Part shown: piece after piece, positions 8,242-16,450 of the stretch
Layout of the letters: the number at the start of each line of letters is the position of its first letter
Numbering within the stretch: position 1 is the first letter of the stretch
Source of the DNA: Thiobacillus sp.
Lineage (GTDB): Bacteria > Pseudomonadota > Gammaproteobacteria > Burkholderiales > Thiobacillaceae
Direction: 5' to 3'
NCBI GenBank assembly: GCA_021166845.1
Contig: JAJPEP010000013.1
Location: 1-64,000 of the forward strand
Length of the DNA: 64,000 bases
The notes under the pieces: generated by a model
The model's database searches: none
Told to the model about the DNA's origin: nothing
Seen by the model: the letters and a program-made list of their open reading frames with translations, nothing else
Position numbers and translations under genes: made by a program

Positions 8242-9540
8242 ATGGACGTGACGGGATTTAACGTAATAGGCCCGGTGAACGGCAAGGTCGGGGTGAGCGT
8301 TCACGCCCGTTATCTGATCGAGTTGCTGCACGCCAATGGTCACCCGGTGGCTATCTTCGACTTCGATTCCGGCCCTGACGGCCCCGGTCCGGATCCGCGT
8401 TTCGCCGAGTTCTACGTCAACACACCTTCGGAACTGCCGTACAAGATCAATTTGTTCGTCTTCGACATCAGGACGCTCTGTGTTTTCCTGTCCAGGCATT
8501 CCGATTTCGCTTCCCGCCCCGACACCCTTAATACCGGCATCATCGTCTGGGAACTCACCGTGCTTCCAGAAATCTGGAAGCACGCCTTGAGGCATGTCGA
8601 TGTCATGTTGTGCGCCTCCGACTTCATTCGCGCCACTTTTGATACCTGCCTACCGGAAACCTTGACGCTTGATGCTCCCTGTCCTGTCGTGTTACCCGAT
8701 GGGATCGCCCCGGCGCGACGCGAGTTCGGCCTGCCCGAGGATCAGGTGCTGTTCATTTCCAGCCTGGATCTTGGCAGCAGCCCCGAACGAAAGAACCCTT
8801 TCGCGACAATCGAAGCATTCAACCAGGCATTTTCCGGTGATCGGCGAGCTGGGCTGGTACTCAAGCTCACAAACAACCGTCCCTGGGCTAAAGATGCGCA
8901 GCAGGGACTCGCAAAGCTTAAGCAACACATTCAGGAAAATCCGCAGATCCATGTGCTCGACCAAGCCCTGAGCTACCCAAAGGTTCTTTCTCTTTACGCA
9001 TCCTGTGACGTGTATGTGTCTTTGCACCGATCAGAGGGACTTGGCCTGGGCCTCATGGAAGCCATGCTGCTCGGCAAGCCTGTAATAGCGACAGCCTGGT
9101 CAGGAAACATGTCTTATATGGATTACACAAACTCGTGTCCCGTGAGATATGCCCTGATCAGGGTCCAAAGCACGCACCCCAATTTCGACGCAAGGTTTGT
9201 CGGTAATGACGCCTCATGGGCCGAACCAGACCTTAACCACGCCTCCGCGTGGATGAAGGCCTTGGTGGAAGATGGCGATCTGCGGGATCAGATCGGCAAG
9301 CGTGCGGCCACCGACATGACCAAGTACAACCGGGTATCGGGAGAGGCGAGTTTTGTCGAGGAACTGAAGGTGATTTGGGAATATCGGCGCTTCCTGCCAA
9401 GGCATCGAGGGGCTGTCCCCGTCGACGAAGATCTATTGTGGTGGGCAGCGCGTGGCCAACAACCCAGCTTCTGGGGCCGGACCTCACGCGAACTGAACAA
9501 GTTCTACGTAAAACATATCAAATGGCGCCTGAGTAAATGA
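8242..9540 (+). CDS. GT4-family glycosyltransferase
   Basis: The 432-residue GT-B enzyme carries the GT4 donor-site motif HRSEGLGLGLMEAMLLGKPVIA (E and E eight apart) in its C-terminal half. Its N-terminus reads VIGPVNGKVGVSVHARYL, as in transferases that start with a glycine-rich acceptor loop. GGAG-type Shine-Dalgarno sequence (TATGGAGTCAGG) precedes the ATG. About 60 extra residues at the C-terminus (from about 375) are not part of the usual catalytic core. It is 31 bases downstream of the GT2 gene and presumably adds a sugar to the same glycan. Confidence 0.85.
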   Translation: MDVTGFNVIGPVNGKVGVSVHARYLIELLHANGHPVAIFDFDSGPDGPGPDPRFAEFYVNTPSELPYKINLFVFDIRTLCVFLSRHSDFASRPDTLNTGIIVWELTVLPEIWKHALRHVDVMLCASDFIRATFDTCLPETLTLDAPCPVVLPDGIAPARREFGLPEDQVLFISSLDLGSSPERKNPFATIEAFNQAFSGDRRAGLVLKLTNNRPWAKDAQQGLAKLKQHIQENPQIHVLDQALSYPKVLSLYASCDVYVSLHRSEGLGLGLMEAMLLGKPVIATAWSGNMSYMDYTNSCPVRYALIRVQSTHPNFDARFVGNDASWAEPDLNHASAWMKALVEDGDLRDQIGKRAATDMTKYNRVSGEASFVEELKVIWEYRRFLPRHRGAVPVDEDLLWWAARGQQPSFWGRTSRELNKFYVKHIKWRLSK

Positions 9541-9633
9541 GTGCAAATCCGGGTTGCTCCCTGAAAATGCCCACATCGTCGCCGGTCTAGCCGTCAAACG
9601 AAGTTTAGAGTCAAAACGACCTTGCCAAAAACA

Positions 9634-11502
9634 ATGCATGGCTCCATCTTGAAAAACTTCTGCCCAAGCACTCTTTTTTGTAATGAAAACGAGCCGCTGC
9701 TGCGTCTGATCCGGGGACAGCGAGGTGTCGGTGATTTTGTCGACATGCAGAGTATGCTGGATGCCTTCGAGGATGCTGATTGCCTGTTTCTGCGGGGCTC
9801 AACAGCTTCGCAATTCCGGCTCGATGGCGATTACCGTCTGCAGCGCTGCGCGTCGGGCGGCTGGCTGCTGCACAACCGCGATTCCGCAGGGCCGAGCTAT
9901 TGGCTGCCCATGCCGGCGACGCTGCGACGCATCAGCGCACAAGGTCACATCCTGGAAGAGCGCGCGGCAGATCTGGACGAACTCGATCTGGATACGAGCG
10001 GCGTGAATATATCCTTCGCTTCAATCCCCGAAGGGTGGGCGCTCGATACTGTGATCTGGAAACTCGACGATGCTGCACTCATTGGCGAGTTGATGGCGCT
10101 GGCGCCTGTCGAGACCCAGGGCTGGTTCCTGCTCGGCTCGCACACGCGCTATGGCCAGCCCGCCGATCTGTACCGCCACCTGATCCACGGCTGGGTGTAC
10201 GAAGACCGCTATGCCTGGCCACACAAGCGCCGCATCTGCTCGGAGAACGACGCACATGCGTTGCACTTGATTTTCAGCGGTTTGCAGCGCGCCACCGGCA
10301 AGCGCATTTACGCGCTGCTCAAAGCCCAACTGCTGCTGTCGATACTTTATCGCCAAAGTGAGGACGGGGGCTTCCGTCATGGCGAGTGGACCGACAACAT
10401 GGAGTCGCACTACCGGCTGCACTGTTCGGCCATGCACCTGATGATGGATGCGCTGAGCGAGGATGACGACCCGGTTGTGCGTTCAGCGCTTGCGCACGGC
10501 ATGGCTTTCATTTCCGGCAAGCGCGATGCCACCGAAGTCGGAGCGTGGTTTTATCACGACGAGCTGGAAACGAGCGAGGCCGGGATGCGCCGCGCACCGT
10601 TCAAATGGTGGCCCGGCACGGCCTTGGGCAAGTCGCCGCAGAACATGCTGGTGCTGAATACGCAACTCGACACGCTGGTGGCGCTGGATCGTTACGGGGC
10701 GCTCACCGGAGATACGCAATACGTTCCTTTGGTCGAGTCAGGATACAAGGCGGCTCGTGCGGTGCTGTTACTGCGCCCGATGGAATGGCTTTACCGGCTG
10801 CTGTTTTCCGCCATCGACCTGACCCTGCTGCCAACCGAACAGGCGGCTCGTTTGCCGCTATGGAAACGCCTATGGAAGCGCATCGGCTGGCAGGTATTCA
10901 TCCCACGCTTGCCGCGTATCAAGACCCGTTTTCCGCGCCTGGCCATGCCAGGCGGCTATGTCGACCGCGAACTGAGCTTACAGACCTGGGCGTTCGACTA
11001 TCTGGCTGTGAACCTGATGGATTTAATGCGCGCGGCGAATGGTCCGCGCCGGTCGGATTTCATGCCTTACATTGACGGAATCCTCGAACATTGCACACGC
11101 ACTGGCATTGCGCGCCGCTGGCTGGAACACAAGGGCCGCGCGTATGCCGTCGGGTTTTACGCCGAAGCGCTGGTTTTGCTCAGCCTCGCTGCGCCGCGCC
11201 CCGGGACCGACGCCATGTTGGCCGATGCGCTGCATTTGTGCGTTCGCCAGGGCCTCGGCTTGCCGCCATCGATCAACGGCGGTAATGCCGAAGCGCAAGG
11301 CGCCTCACATCGTGTGCCCCAGCCCGCCCACGCCGATATCATCGTGGCAAATCTCTCTCGTGCTGAACACGCCGCCTGCCTGGTGGTGAATGCCGGGCAG
11401 CACGCCACCAAGCTGGATATCGCGCTGTGTGCCGTGCCAGACGGTTGGACGATCCCTACGGATGAATTGCGGCCGGGCGGCTGGGCACGGATCGAGGCAT
11501 GA
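9634..11502 (+). CDS. Large uncharacterised protein, possible alpha/alpha-toroid enzyme
   Basis: I do not recognise this protein of about 622 residues. No signal peptide or convincing membrane helix is seen. The sequence is rich in amphipathic helices with paired motifs such as ESHYRLHCSAMHLMMDAL, SPQNMLVLNTQLDTLVALDRY and ELSLQTWAFDYLAVNL. This periodicity is like that of (alpha/alpha)6-barrel sugar-processing enzymes (C5-epimerases, unsaturated glycoside hydrolases, heparinase-like lyases). That comparison is inference from pattern, not a family match. The C-terminal 80 residues look like a beta-sandwich. The gene overlaps the next glycosyltransferase by ATGA, so it belongs to the glycan operon. 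The start is uncertain: an in-frame TTG at 9622 precedes the ATG chosen. Confidence 0.6.
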   Translation: MHGSILKNFCPSTLFCNENEPLLRLIRGQRGVGDFVDMQSMLDAFEDADCLFLRGSTASQFRLDGDYRLQRCASGGWLLHNRDSAGPSYWLPMPATLRRISAQGHILEERAADLDELDLDTSGVNISFASIPEGWALDTVIWKLDDAALIGELMALAPVETQGWFLLGSHTRYGQPADLYRHLIHGWVYEDRYAWPHKRRICSENDAHALHLIFSGLQRATGKRIYALLKAQLLLSILYRQSEDGGFRHGEWTDNMESHYRLHCSAMHLMMDALSEDDDPVVRSALAHGMAFISGKRDATEVGAWFYHDELETSEAGMRRAPFKWWPGTALGKSPQNMLVLNTQLDTLVALDRYGALTGDTQYVPLVESGYKAARAVLLLRPMEWLYRLLFSAIDLTLLPTEQAARLPLWKRLWKRIGWQVFIPRLPRIKTRFPRLAMPGGYVDRELSLQTWAFDYLAVNLMDLMRAANGPRRSDFMPYIDGILEHCTRTGIARRWLEHKGRAYAVGFYAEALVLLSLAAPRPGTDAMLADALHLCVRQGLGLPPSINGGNAEAQGASHRVPQPAHADIIVANLSRAEHAACLVVNAGQHATKLDIALCAVPDGWTIPTDELRPGGWARIEA

Positions 11503-12659
11503 CGTTGCGAATCGGTCTTGTCACCTCAGAATTCCCCCCCGACCACGGCGGGGTTGAGACCTATGCCTGGCAACTGGCAAAAGCACTGGGGCAGCGCCCC
11601 GACATGCAGATTACGGTGTATGCCCCGCCCAACTCCGCAGGCATCGCCGCCCCACCCGGAATCACGATCAAGCCGGTTCTCAAGAGCTGCATGGGGCTGG
11701 ACTGGCCCAGGCTCAGGGACGAGCCCATTGATGTCTGGCATGCAATGTCCGCCTGCCACGCCTGGATCGCAGAAAAAAGCCGTCCAACGGTGGTTTCGGT
11801 GCATGGTAACGATTTTCTGGCGCCCTACCCGCTCACCATGCGCCCAGCGCTCACTCTGCCTGGTCTGCACGCATTGCGGCCGCTCTTGTGGCGCCGGCTG
11901 CGTCCCATTTGGCAGCGTGCGACGCATAAAATGCTGGCCCGCGCCCTGCCGCGCGCCACAGCCATCCTCGCCAACAGCCGCTATACCGCCGAGGTATTGC
12001 TGAAACGGCATCCCGCTTGTAAGGATAAAACACATGTCGCCTGGGCGGGCGTCGATCCGGCATTTTTCGGAGTGTCGCGTGAGCCGAGAAACAAAGTGCC
12101 GCAACTGCTCACTGTCAGCCGACTTTCGGAACCCCGTAAAAATGTCGATCTGGTTCTGCATGCCCTGGCAGGCTTGAAAGACCGCTTCGAATTCGAGTAC
12201 ACGGTCGCTGGCGAAGGCGGTTTGCGGCCCGAACTGGAACGACTGGCCGATTCGCTTGGACTCGGTGAGCGCGTGCGCTTTGTCGGGCGGGTCAGCGATT
12301 CGGTGTTGCGCAATCTGTATGGAAGCGCCGACCTTTTTGCGCTGACCGCATCCATCGTACCCGGCAGCCATGAAGGTTTCGGCATCGTATATCTTGAAGC
12401 TGCCGCAAGCGGTGTACCCAGCCTGGCCGCACGGCTGGCAGGCGCAGCCGAGGCAGTGGCTGAGGGCCGCTCAGGCTTTTTCGTCGACACGCCCGATGTC
12501 GCTTCCATCCGCGAAGCGCTGGCCCGTTTTCTGGCAGGGGAAATTCGCTTCAATGCTGATGTCTGCCGCGACTTTGCCCATGGTTTCGGCTGGAAACGCA
12601 TCGCCGATGTGTGCGAAAACGCCTATCGTAATGTGCCTGTGCGAGAATTTCGTCCATGA
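11499..12659 (+). CDS. GT4-family glycosyltransferase
   Basis: The 386-residue GT-B enzyme begins with RIGLVTSEFPPDHGGVETYAWQL, the typical GT4 acceptor-loop start. It has LLTVSRLSEPRKN at the start of the donor domain and GSHEGFGIVYLEAAASG as the EX7E donor motif. It overlaps the upstream gene by four bases (ATGA) and the downstream GT2 gene by four bases, so translation is probably coupled. It acts in the cytoplasm; specificity is unknown. Confidence 0.9.
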   Translation: MTLRIGLVTSEFPPDHGGVETYAWQLAKALGQRPDMQITVYAPPNSAGIAAPPGITIKPVLKSCMGLDWPRLRDEPIDVWHAMSACHAWIAEKSRPTVVSVHGNDFLAPYPLTMRPALTLPGLHALRPLLWRRLRPIWQRATHKMLARALPRATAILANSRYTAEVLLKRHPACKDKTHVAWAGVDPAFFGVSREPRNKVPQLLTVSRLSEPRKNVDLVLHALAGLKDRFEFEYTVAGEGGLRPELERLADSLGLGERVRFVGRVSDSVLRNLYGSADLFALTASIVPGSHEGFGIVYLEAAASGVPSLAARLAGAAEAVAEGRSGFFVDTPDVASIREALARFLAGEIRFNADVCRDFAHGFGWKRIADVCENAYRNVPVREFRP

Positions 12660-13621
12660 GCGAAACCTTCGTCCCGTCCCGCATCAGCGTCATCATGCCG
12701 TGCTACAACGCTGCTGCCTTTGTCGAGGAAGCGGTGAATTGCGTCATGAACCAAACCTACCCCGACGTGGATCTGGTCGTGGTGGACGACGGCTCAACCG
12801 ATGGCAGCGTGGAAATTCTGCAACAGCTTGCCACACGTTATTCCCCGCGCCTTACATTGTTGTTCCAGGAACATCTGGGGCCCTACCCCGCACGCAACCT
12901 GGGTCTGAAACATGCCCATGGCGGGTGTGTGGCGTTTCTCGACGCTGACGATTACTGGACCCCTGACTGTCTGGAAAAGCTCTCCGTGGCGATGGCCGAC
13001 GAGCAGGCCGACATTGTCTATTGCGGGTGGCAGAACGTCGGCCTGGGCGCTCCTGGTGCAGACCCCTACATTCCTCCTGATTACAGCCAGATGGATACGG
13101 CGGCGGAATTTCTGCGCAGTTGCCCTTGGCCCATCCACGCAGCCCTGGTGCGCCGGGACGCTATCGATGCAGTGAAGGGATTTTCGGAACGACGTTTCTC
13201 CGCGATGGACTACGACTTCTGGTTGCGGCTCTATGCGCACACCCAAAAAATCGTTCGCGTGCCGGAGGTAATGGCCTTTTACCGCTGGCACGACAAGGGG
13301 CAGATTTCCAAGACAAAATGGAAGCAGGTGCTGGATGCCTTGCAGGTGCGGCGCGATTTCGTCACGAATTATCCCGAACGTGTTGCCCATTTATCCAAGG
13401 ACCGGGTCTTCGAGCTGTCAGACGGATTCTTGCTGCGCGAGGCTTATCGCGCCTACTGGCAGCGCAATCTGACGGACGCACAAAAGCTCTTTCGCCGTGC
13501 GTTCACGCAGGGGCTGTGGAAAGCCGGCGACATGAAATATCTTCTCCCCGCCCTGCTCCCGCTCGCATGGTTTCAGTGGCTGGTTGCCCAATCAGACCGC
13601 CTGAAGGTGAAACGCACATGA
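12656..13621 (+). CDS. GT2-family glycosyltransferase
   Basis: The 321-residue GT-A protein has RISVIMPCYNAA near the N-terminus, VDDGSTDGS (43-51) and the metal motif DADD (96-99). SAMDYDFWLRL follows further on, where family 2 enzymes place their catalytic region. ATGA overlaps at both ends tie it to the GT4 gene before it and the deacetylase after it. It presumably elongates the same glycan; the sugar is unknown. Confidence 0.9.
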   Translation: MSETFVPSRISVIMPCYNAAAFVEEAVNCVMNQTYPDVDLVVVDDGSTDGSVEILQQLATRYSPRLTLLFQEHLGPYPARNLGLKHAHGGCVAFLDADDYWTPDCLEKLSVAMADEQADIVYCGWQNVGLGAPGADPYIPPDYSQMDTAAEFLRSCPWPIHAALVRRDAIDAVKGFSERRFSAMDYDFWLRLYAHTQKIVRVPEVMAFYRWHDKGQISKTKWKQVLDALQVRRDFVTNYPERVAHLSKDRVFELSDGFLLREAYRAYWQRNLTDAQKLFRRAFTQGLWKAGDMKYLLPALLPLAWFQWLVAQSDRLKVKRT

Positions 13622-14412
13622 ACGCCGTGCGCATCCCTGTTCTGATGTACCACCGCGTAGGCGAGGCGCACAACGACTGGGAACGTAAATATTGCGTCAG
13701 CCCACAGCGCTTTGCTGACCACATGCGCGCGCTGGCGCGCGCGGGTTGGCGCGCAGTATCGATCGAGGATTTCTTCGCCTGGCTGGATGGCCGCGCGGAA
13801 TTGCCGGAGCAGTCATTCCTGCTCACCTTCGACGACGGGTTCCTCGGCGTACATGAGCATGCCGCGCCGGTACTGACAGCACTCGGCTGGCCGGCGACCG
13901 TGTTCCTGGTGAGCCAGCTGATCGGCAAGCGCGACGACTGGTGCGAAGCCCACAATCCCAGCGGCGTCACCTATCCCCTGATGGATGCATCGCACATCCG
14001 CGAGCTGCGCGGGCAGGGATTCAGCTTTCATTCCCACACCCGCAACCATGCCGACCTGCCAATGCTTGACGATAGCCAGCTCCGCGACCAGCTCGCGGGC
14101 TCGCGCACAGACCTGCAGGCCCTGCTCGGCGAGGAGACGGCATACCTGGCTTATCCGTACGGCCACCATGATGATCGTGTGCTGCAAGCGGCCCAGGCAG
14201 CCGGGTACCAGGCGGCGTTTTCGGTGCAGCCCGGCTTCAATCGGCGCGACGTCGACCGCTTCCGCTTGCGCCGTCTGGATGTTTTCGGCACCGACAGTGC
14301 CGCAGCGCTCAGACGCAAGATCACGCTGGGCAGCAATGACGGCAGCCTCGGCCACAGCCTCCGATATGGCGCGGGCCGGGTGCTGGCACGGCTCGGATTG
14401 AACAACAATTAA
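13618..14412 (+). CDS. NodB-like polysaccharide deacetylase
   Basis: The 264-residue protein has the carbohydrate esterase 4 motifs: TFDDG (70-74, catalytic/metal Asp pair), the metal-binding SHTRNH (139-144), and AYPYGHHD further on. It would remove N- or O-acetyl groups from a sugar polymer. No signal peptide is visible, so it may act on the cytoplasmic side or on a lipid-linked intermediate, unlike secreted family members. The open frame extends further upstream, but the ATG at 13618 starts exactly where homology to the family begins and overlaps the preceding stop codon. Confidence 0.88.
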   Translation: MNAVRIPVLMYHRVGEAHNDWERKYCVSPQRFADHMRALARAGWRAVSIEDFFAWLDGRAELPEQSFLLTFDDGFLGVHEHAAPVLTALGWPATVFLVSQLIGKRDDWCEAHNPSGVTYPLMDASHIRELRGQGFSFHSHTRNHADLPMLDDSQLRDQLAGSRTDLQALLGEETAYLAYPYGHHDDRVLQAAQAAGYQAAFSVQPGFNRRDVDRFRLRRLDVFGTDSAAALRRKITLGSNDGSLGHSLRYGAGRVLARLGLNNN

Positions 14413-14427
14413 AGCACCCCGGACACC

Positions 14428-15345
14428 GTGACCCAACCGTTCATTACCGTTGCGCTATGTACGCATAACCATGCTGACCGGCTGGTGCGCACACTTGCCG
14501 ATCTCGCCCAGTTGAAGTCACCCGTATCGCCCTGGGAATTTCTCGTTATCGACAACGCCAGCACCGACACTACGCCAGCTTTGCTTGCTGCGAGTGACTG
14601 GCGGCTGGCAGGCATGGACATTAGAATCGTGCGCGAGGAAAAGCTCGGGCTGTCCAACGCGCGAAACCGTGCATTGCAGGAAGCGCGCGGCGAATACATC
14701 CTGTTCATGGATGACGATGAAACCCCCGACCCGGCTTGGCTCACCGCATACGAGGAAGCCATGCGCGAACACCATCCTGACGCACTGGGCGGTCGCATTG
14801 AAGTGTTTTTTGAGGATGGTGAACGCCCTGCCTGGCTGCAGGATGAATTGCTGGGATTCCTCGGCAAACTCGATCACGGTGAGGCGCGCTGGCTGACCGA
14901 ACGCACCACACCCATCTTCGGAGGCAATTTCGCTTTCCGTCGGGGTGTGTTCGAGCGCATCGGCAACTTCGACGCGCGGCTGGGCCGACAAGGCGCGGCC
15001 AACATCGGCGGCGAAGACACTGAAATCTACCGCCGGCTGCTCGAACATGAATGCAGGGTTCGCTGGGTGCCGCAAGCCATCATCAATCACCGTATCCAGA
15101 CCCCCAAACTGCGGCGCAACTATTTTCTCGATTTGCATTTCCGCCAGGGCCGCATGGAAGGTGCACGCAAGCGCGGGACAGGCGCACGCATCCCACCGCT
15201 GTATCTTTACCCCCAAGTAGCCCGTGCCTTCGGCCGTGCCCTGGCATTGCGCTTGCGCCAAGGGGATGGCCATTCGCTGAGGCTGGAGATGAACGCCGCG
15301 TATTTCACTGGATATTTGCTGGGCTGGATCAAGGACGCGGCATGA
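14428..15345 (+). CDS. GT2-family glycosyltransferase
   Basis: The 305-residue GT-A enzyme starts at a GTG. It carries TVALCTHNHADRL, VIDNASTD (40-47), a metal-binding DDD (95-97), GGNFAFRRGVFE and GGEDTEIYRRL, the last being the catalytic ED motif of one GT2 branch (also seen in the N-terminal half of the fusion protein at 16426). It lies 15 bases after the deacetylase. Function is sugar addition in the cytoplasm; specificity is unknown. Confidence 0.88.
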   Translation: MTQPFITVALCTHNHADRLVRTLADLAQLKSPVSPWEFLVIDNASTDTTPALLAASDWRLAGMDIRIVREEKLGLSNARNRALQEARGEYILFMDDDETPDPAWLTAYEEAMREHHPDALGGRIEVFFEDGERPAWLQDELLGFLGKLDHGEARWLTERTTPIFGGNFAFRRGVFERIGNFDARLGRQGAANIGGEDTEIYRRLLEHECRVRWVPQAIINHRIQTPKLRRNYFLDLHFRQGRMEGARKRGTGARIPPLYLYPQVARAFGRALALRLRQGDGHSLRLEMNAAYFTGYLLGWIKDAA

Positions 15346-15472
15346 TCCGGGGTTTCTTTCGCCCCGTCGGTTTTTTCGTGGCTTCGAACGGGGTGAGGGT
15401 GAAGGGCACTCTTACCGCTGCGCACGAAGCCAATCCTTCACGCACTGATGCGGCCATTTCGTTTTTCACATC

Positions 15473-16450
15473 ATGACGCTTCCACAACCCAGGGGGCCGG
15501 TTTTCATCGTCGGTGCACCACGTTCCGGCACGACCCTGCTGCAATACATGCTTCGCTCTCACCCGGCGCTCTCCCTGCCGACAGGGGAGTCGCATTTCTT
15601 TATTCCACTCTATCGCAACGCATCGCAATACGGTGATCTGTCGCAAGCCGACAACGTGAGGCGCGTGCTGCTGGCAATGGAAGCCCAAAGTGCGGAATTT
15701 CTCTACACTGACTTGCATGGTTTGCAGTTCGATGTGGAAACCCTGACACGGGAGTTCGTTGGCGAGGGACGCGGCAACATGCGCGACATTATTGGCGGGC
15801 TGTTCGAGAAAAATGCAGCCGGCGAGGGCAAGCCTCGCTGGGGCGACAAAACGCCCTACTACGTCTTGCACCTCCCCAAGCTGCTGGATTGGTGGCCGGA
15901 TGCGCAGGTCATCCATATTGTCCGCGACGGCCGCGATGTGGCTTTGTCGATGTTTGCTCGCCGCCACGATTTTGGCGCCTATAACACTTATCATGCCGCC
16001 CGCGAGTGGGAACACTATGTCGAGACAGGGCATGCCTTGGGCCAGGCAATACCAAAAGGACAATACCTGGAGCTGCGTTATGAAGACATGATCAGCGACC
16101 AGAAAACTGCTTTGCAGACTATTTGTGCATTCCTCGGGGAGTTGTACTCCGACGATCTGCTGGAATACAAAAAAGCCGGCATAGCCGGAAAGACTCCATT
16201 GCTCCAACAATCCATTCAGAAAGACAACCAGGACAAGTGGAAAAACGGAATGACATCCTGGCAGATTCGAATTTTTGAATCTGCTGCGGGATCGACCCTC
16301 AGGAAATTCGGTTACCCCCTGACCACCCCGGCCAAACGCCTGCCTTTACCTTTGCGCGCAATATTCCGCTGGCATCGCACGTTAGCCAAAAGCTGGTATC
16401 GCGCGTTTGGCCCAAAAAAGAAGCCATGGACGCCGCCCTCACACTCCTGA
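15473..16450 (+). CDS. Sulfotransferase-family protein
   Basis: The 325-residue protein has VGAPRSGTTLL (13-23), the 5'-phosphosulfate loop, WGDKTP (123-128), and IVRDGRDVALS (149-159), the 3'-phosphate site. This set is diagnostic of the PAPS-dependent bacterial sulfotransferase group. It has no signal sequence. The gene is preceded by a 127-base gap without a gene, and its last 25 bases overlap the start of the glycosyltransferase/sulfatase-fold fusion in another frame, so the two are probably co-expressed. It is likely to sulfate a sugar residue or a lipid-linked intermediate of this cluster; the acceptor is unproven. Confidence 0.85.
   Translation: MTLPQPRGPVFIVGAPRSGTTLLQYMLRSHPALSLPTGESHFFIPLYRNASQYGDLSQADNVRRVLLAMEAQSAEFLYTDLHGLQFDVETLTREFVGEGRGNMRDIIGGLFEKNAAGEGKPRWGDKTPYYVLHLPKLLDWWPDAQVIHIVRDGRDVALSMFARRHDFGAYNTYHAAREWEHYVETGHALGQAIPKGQYLELRYEDMISDQKTALQTICAFLGELYSDDLLEYKKAGIAGKTPLLQQSIQKDNQDKWKNGMTSWQIRIFESAAGSTLRKFGYPLTTPAKRLPLPLRAIFRWHRTLAKSWYRAFGPKKKPWTPPSHS

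Noticed and set aside
13120-13617. Upstream extension of the deacetylase frame through the GT2 gene
   Set aside because: The extension is a shadow of the GT2 gene; the deacetylase fold begins at the ATG at 13618.
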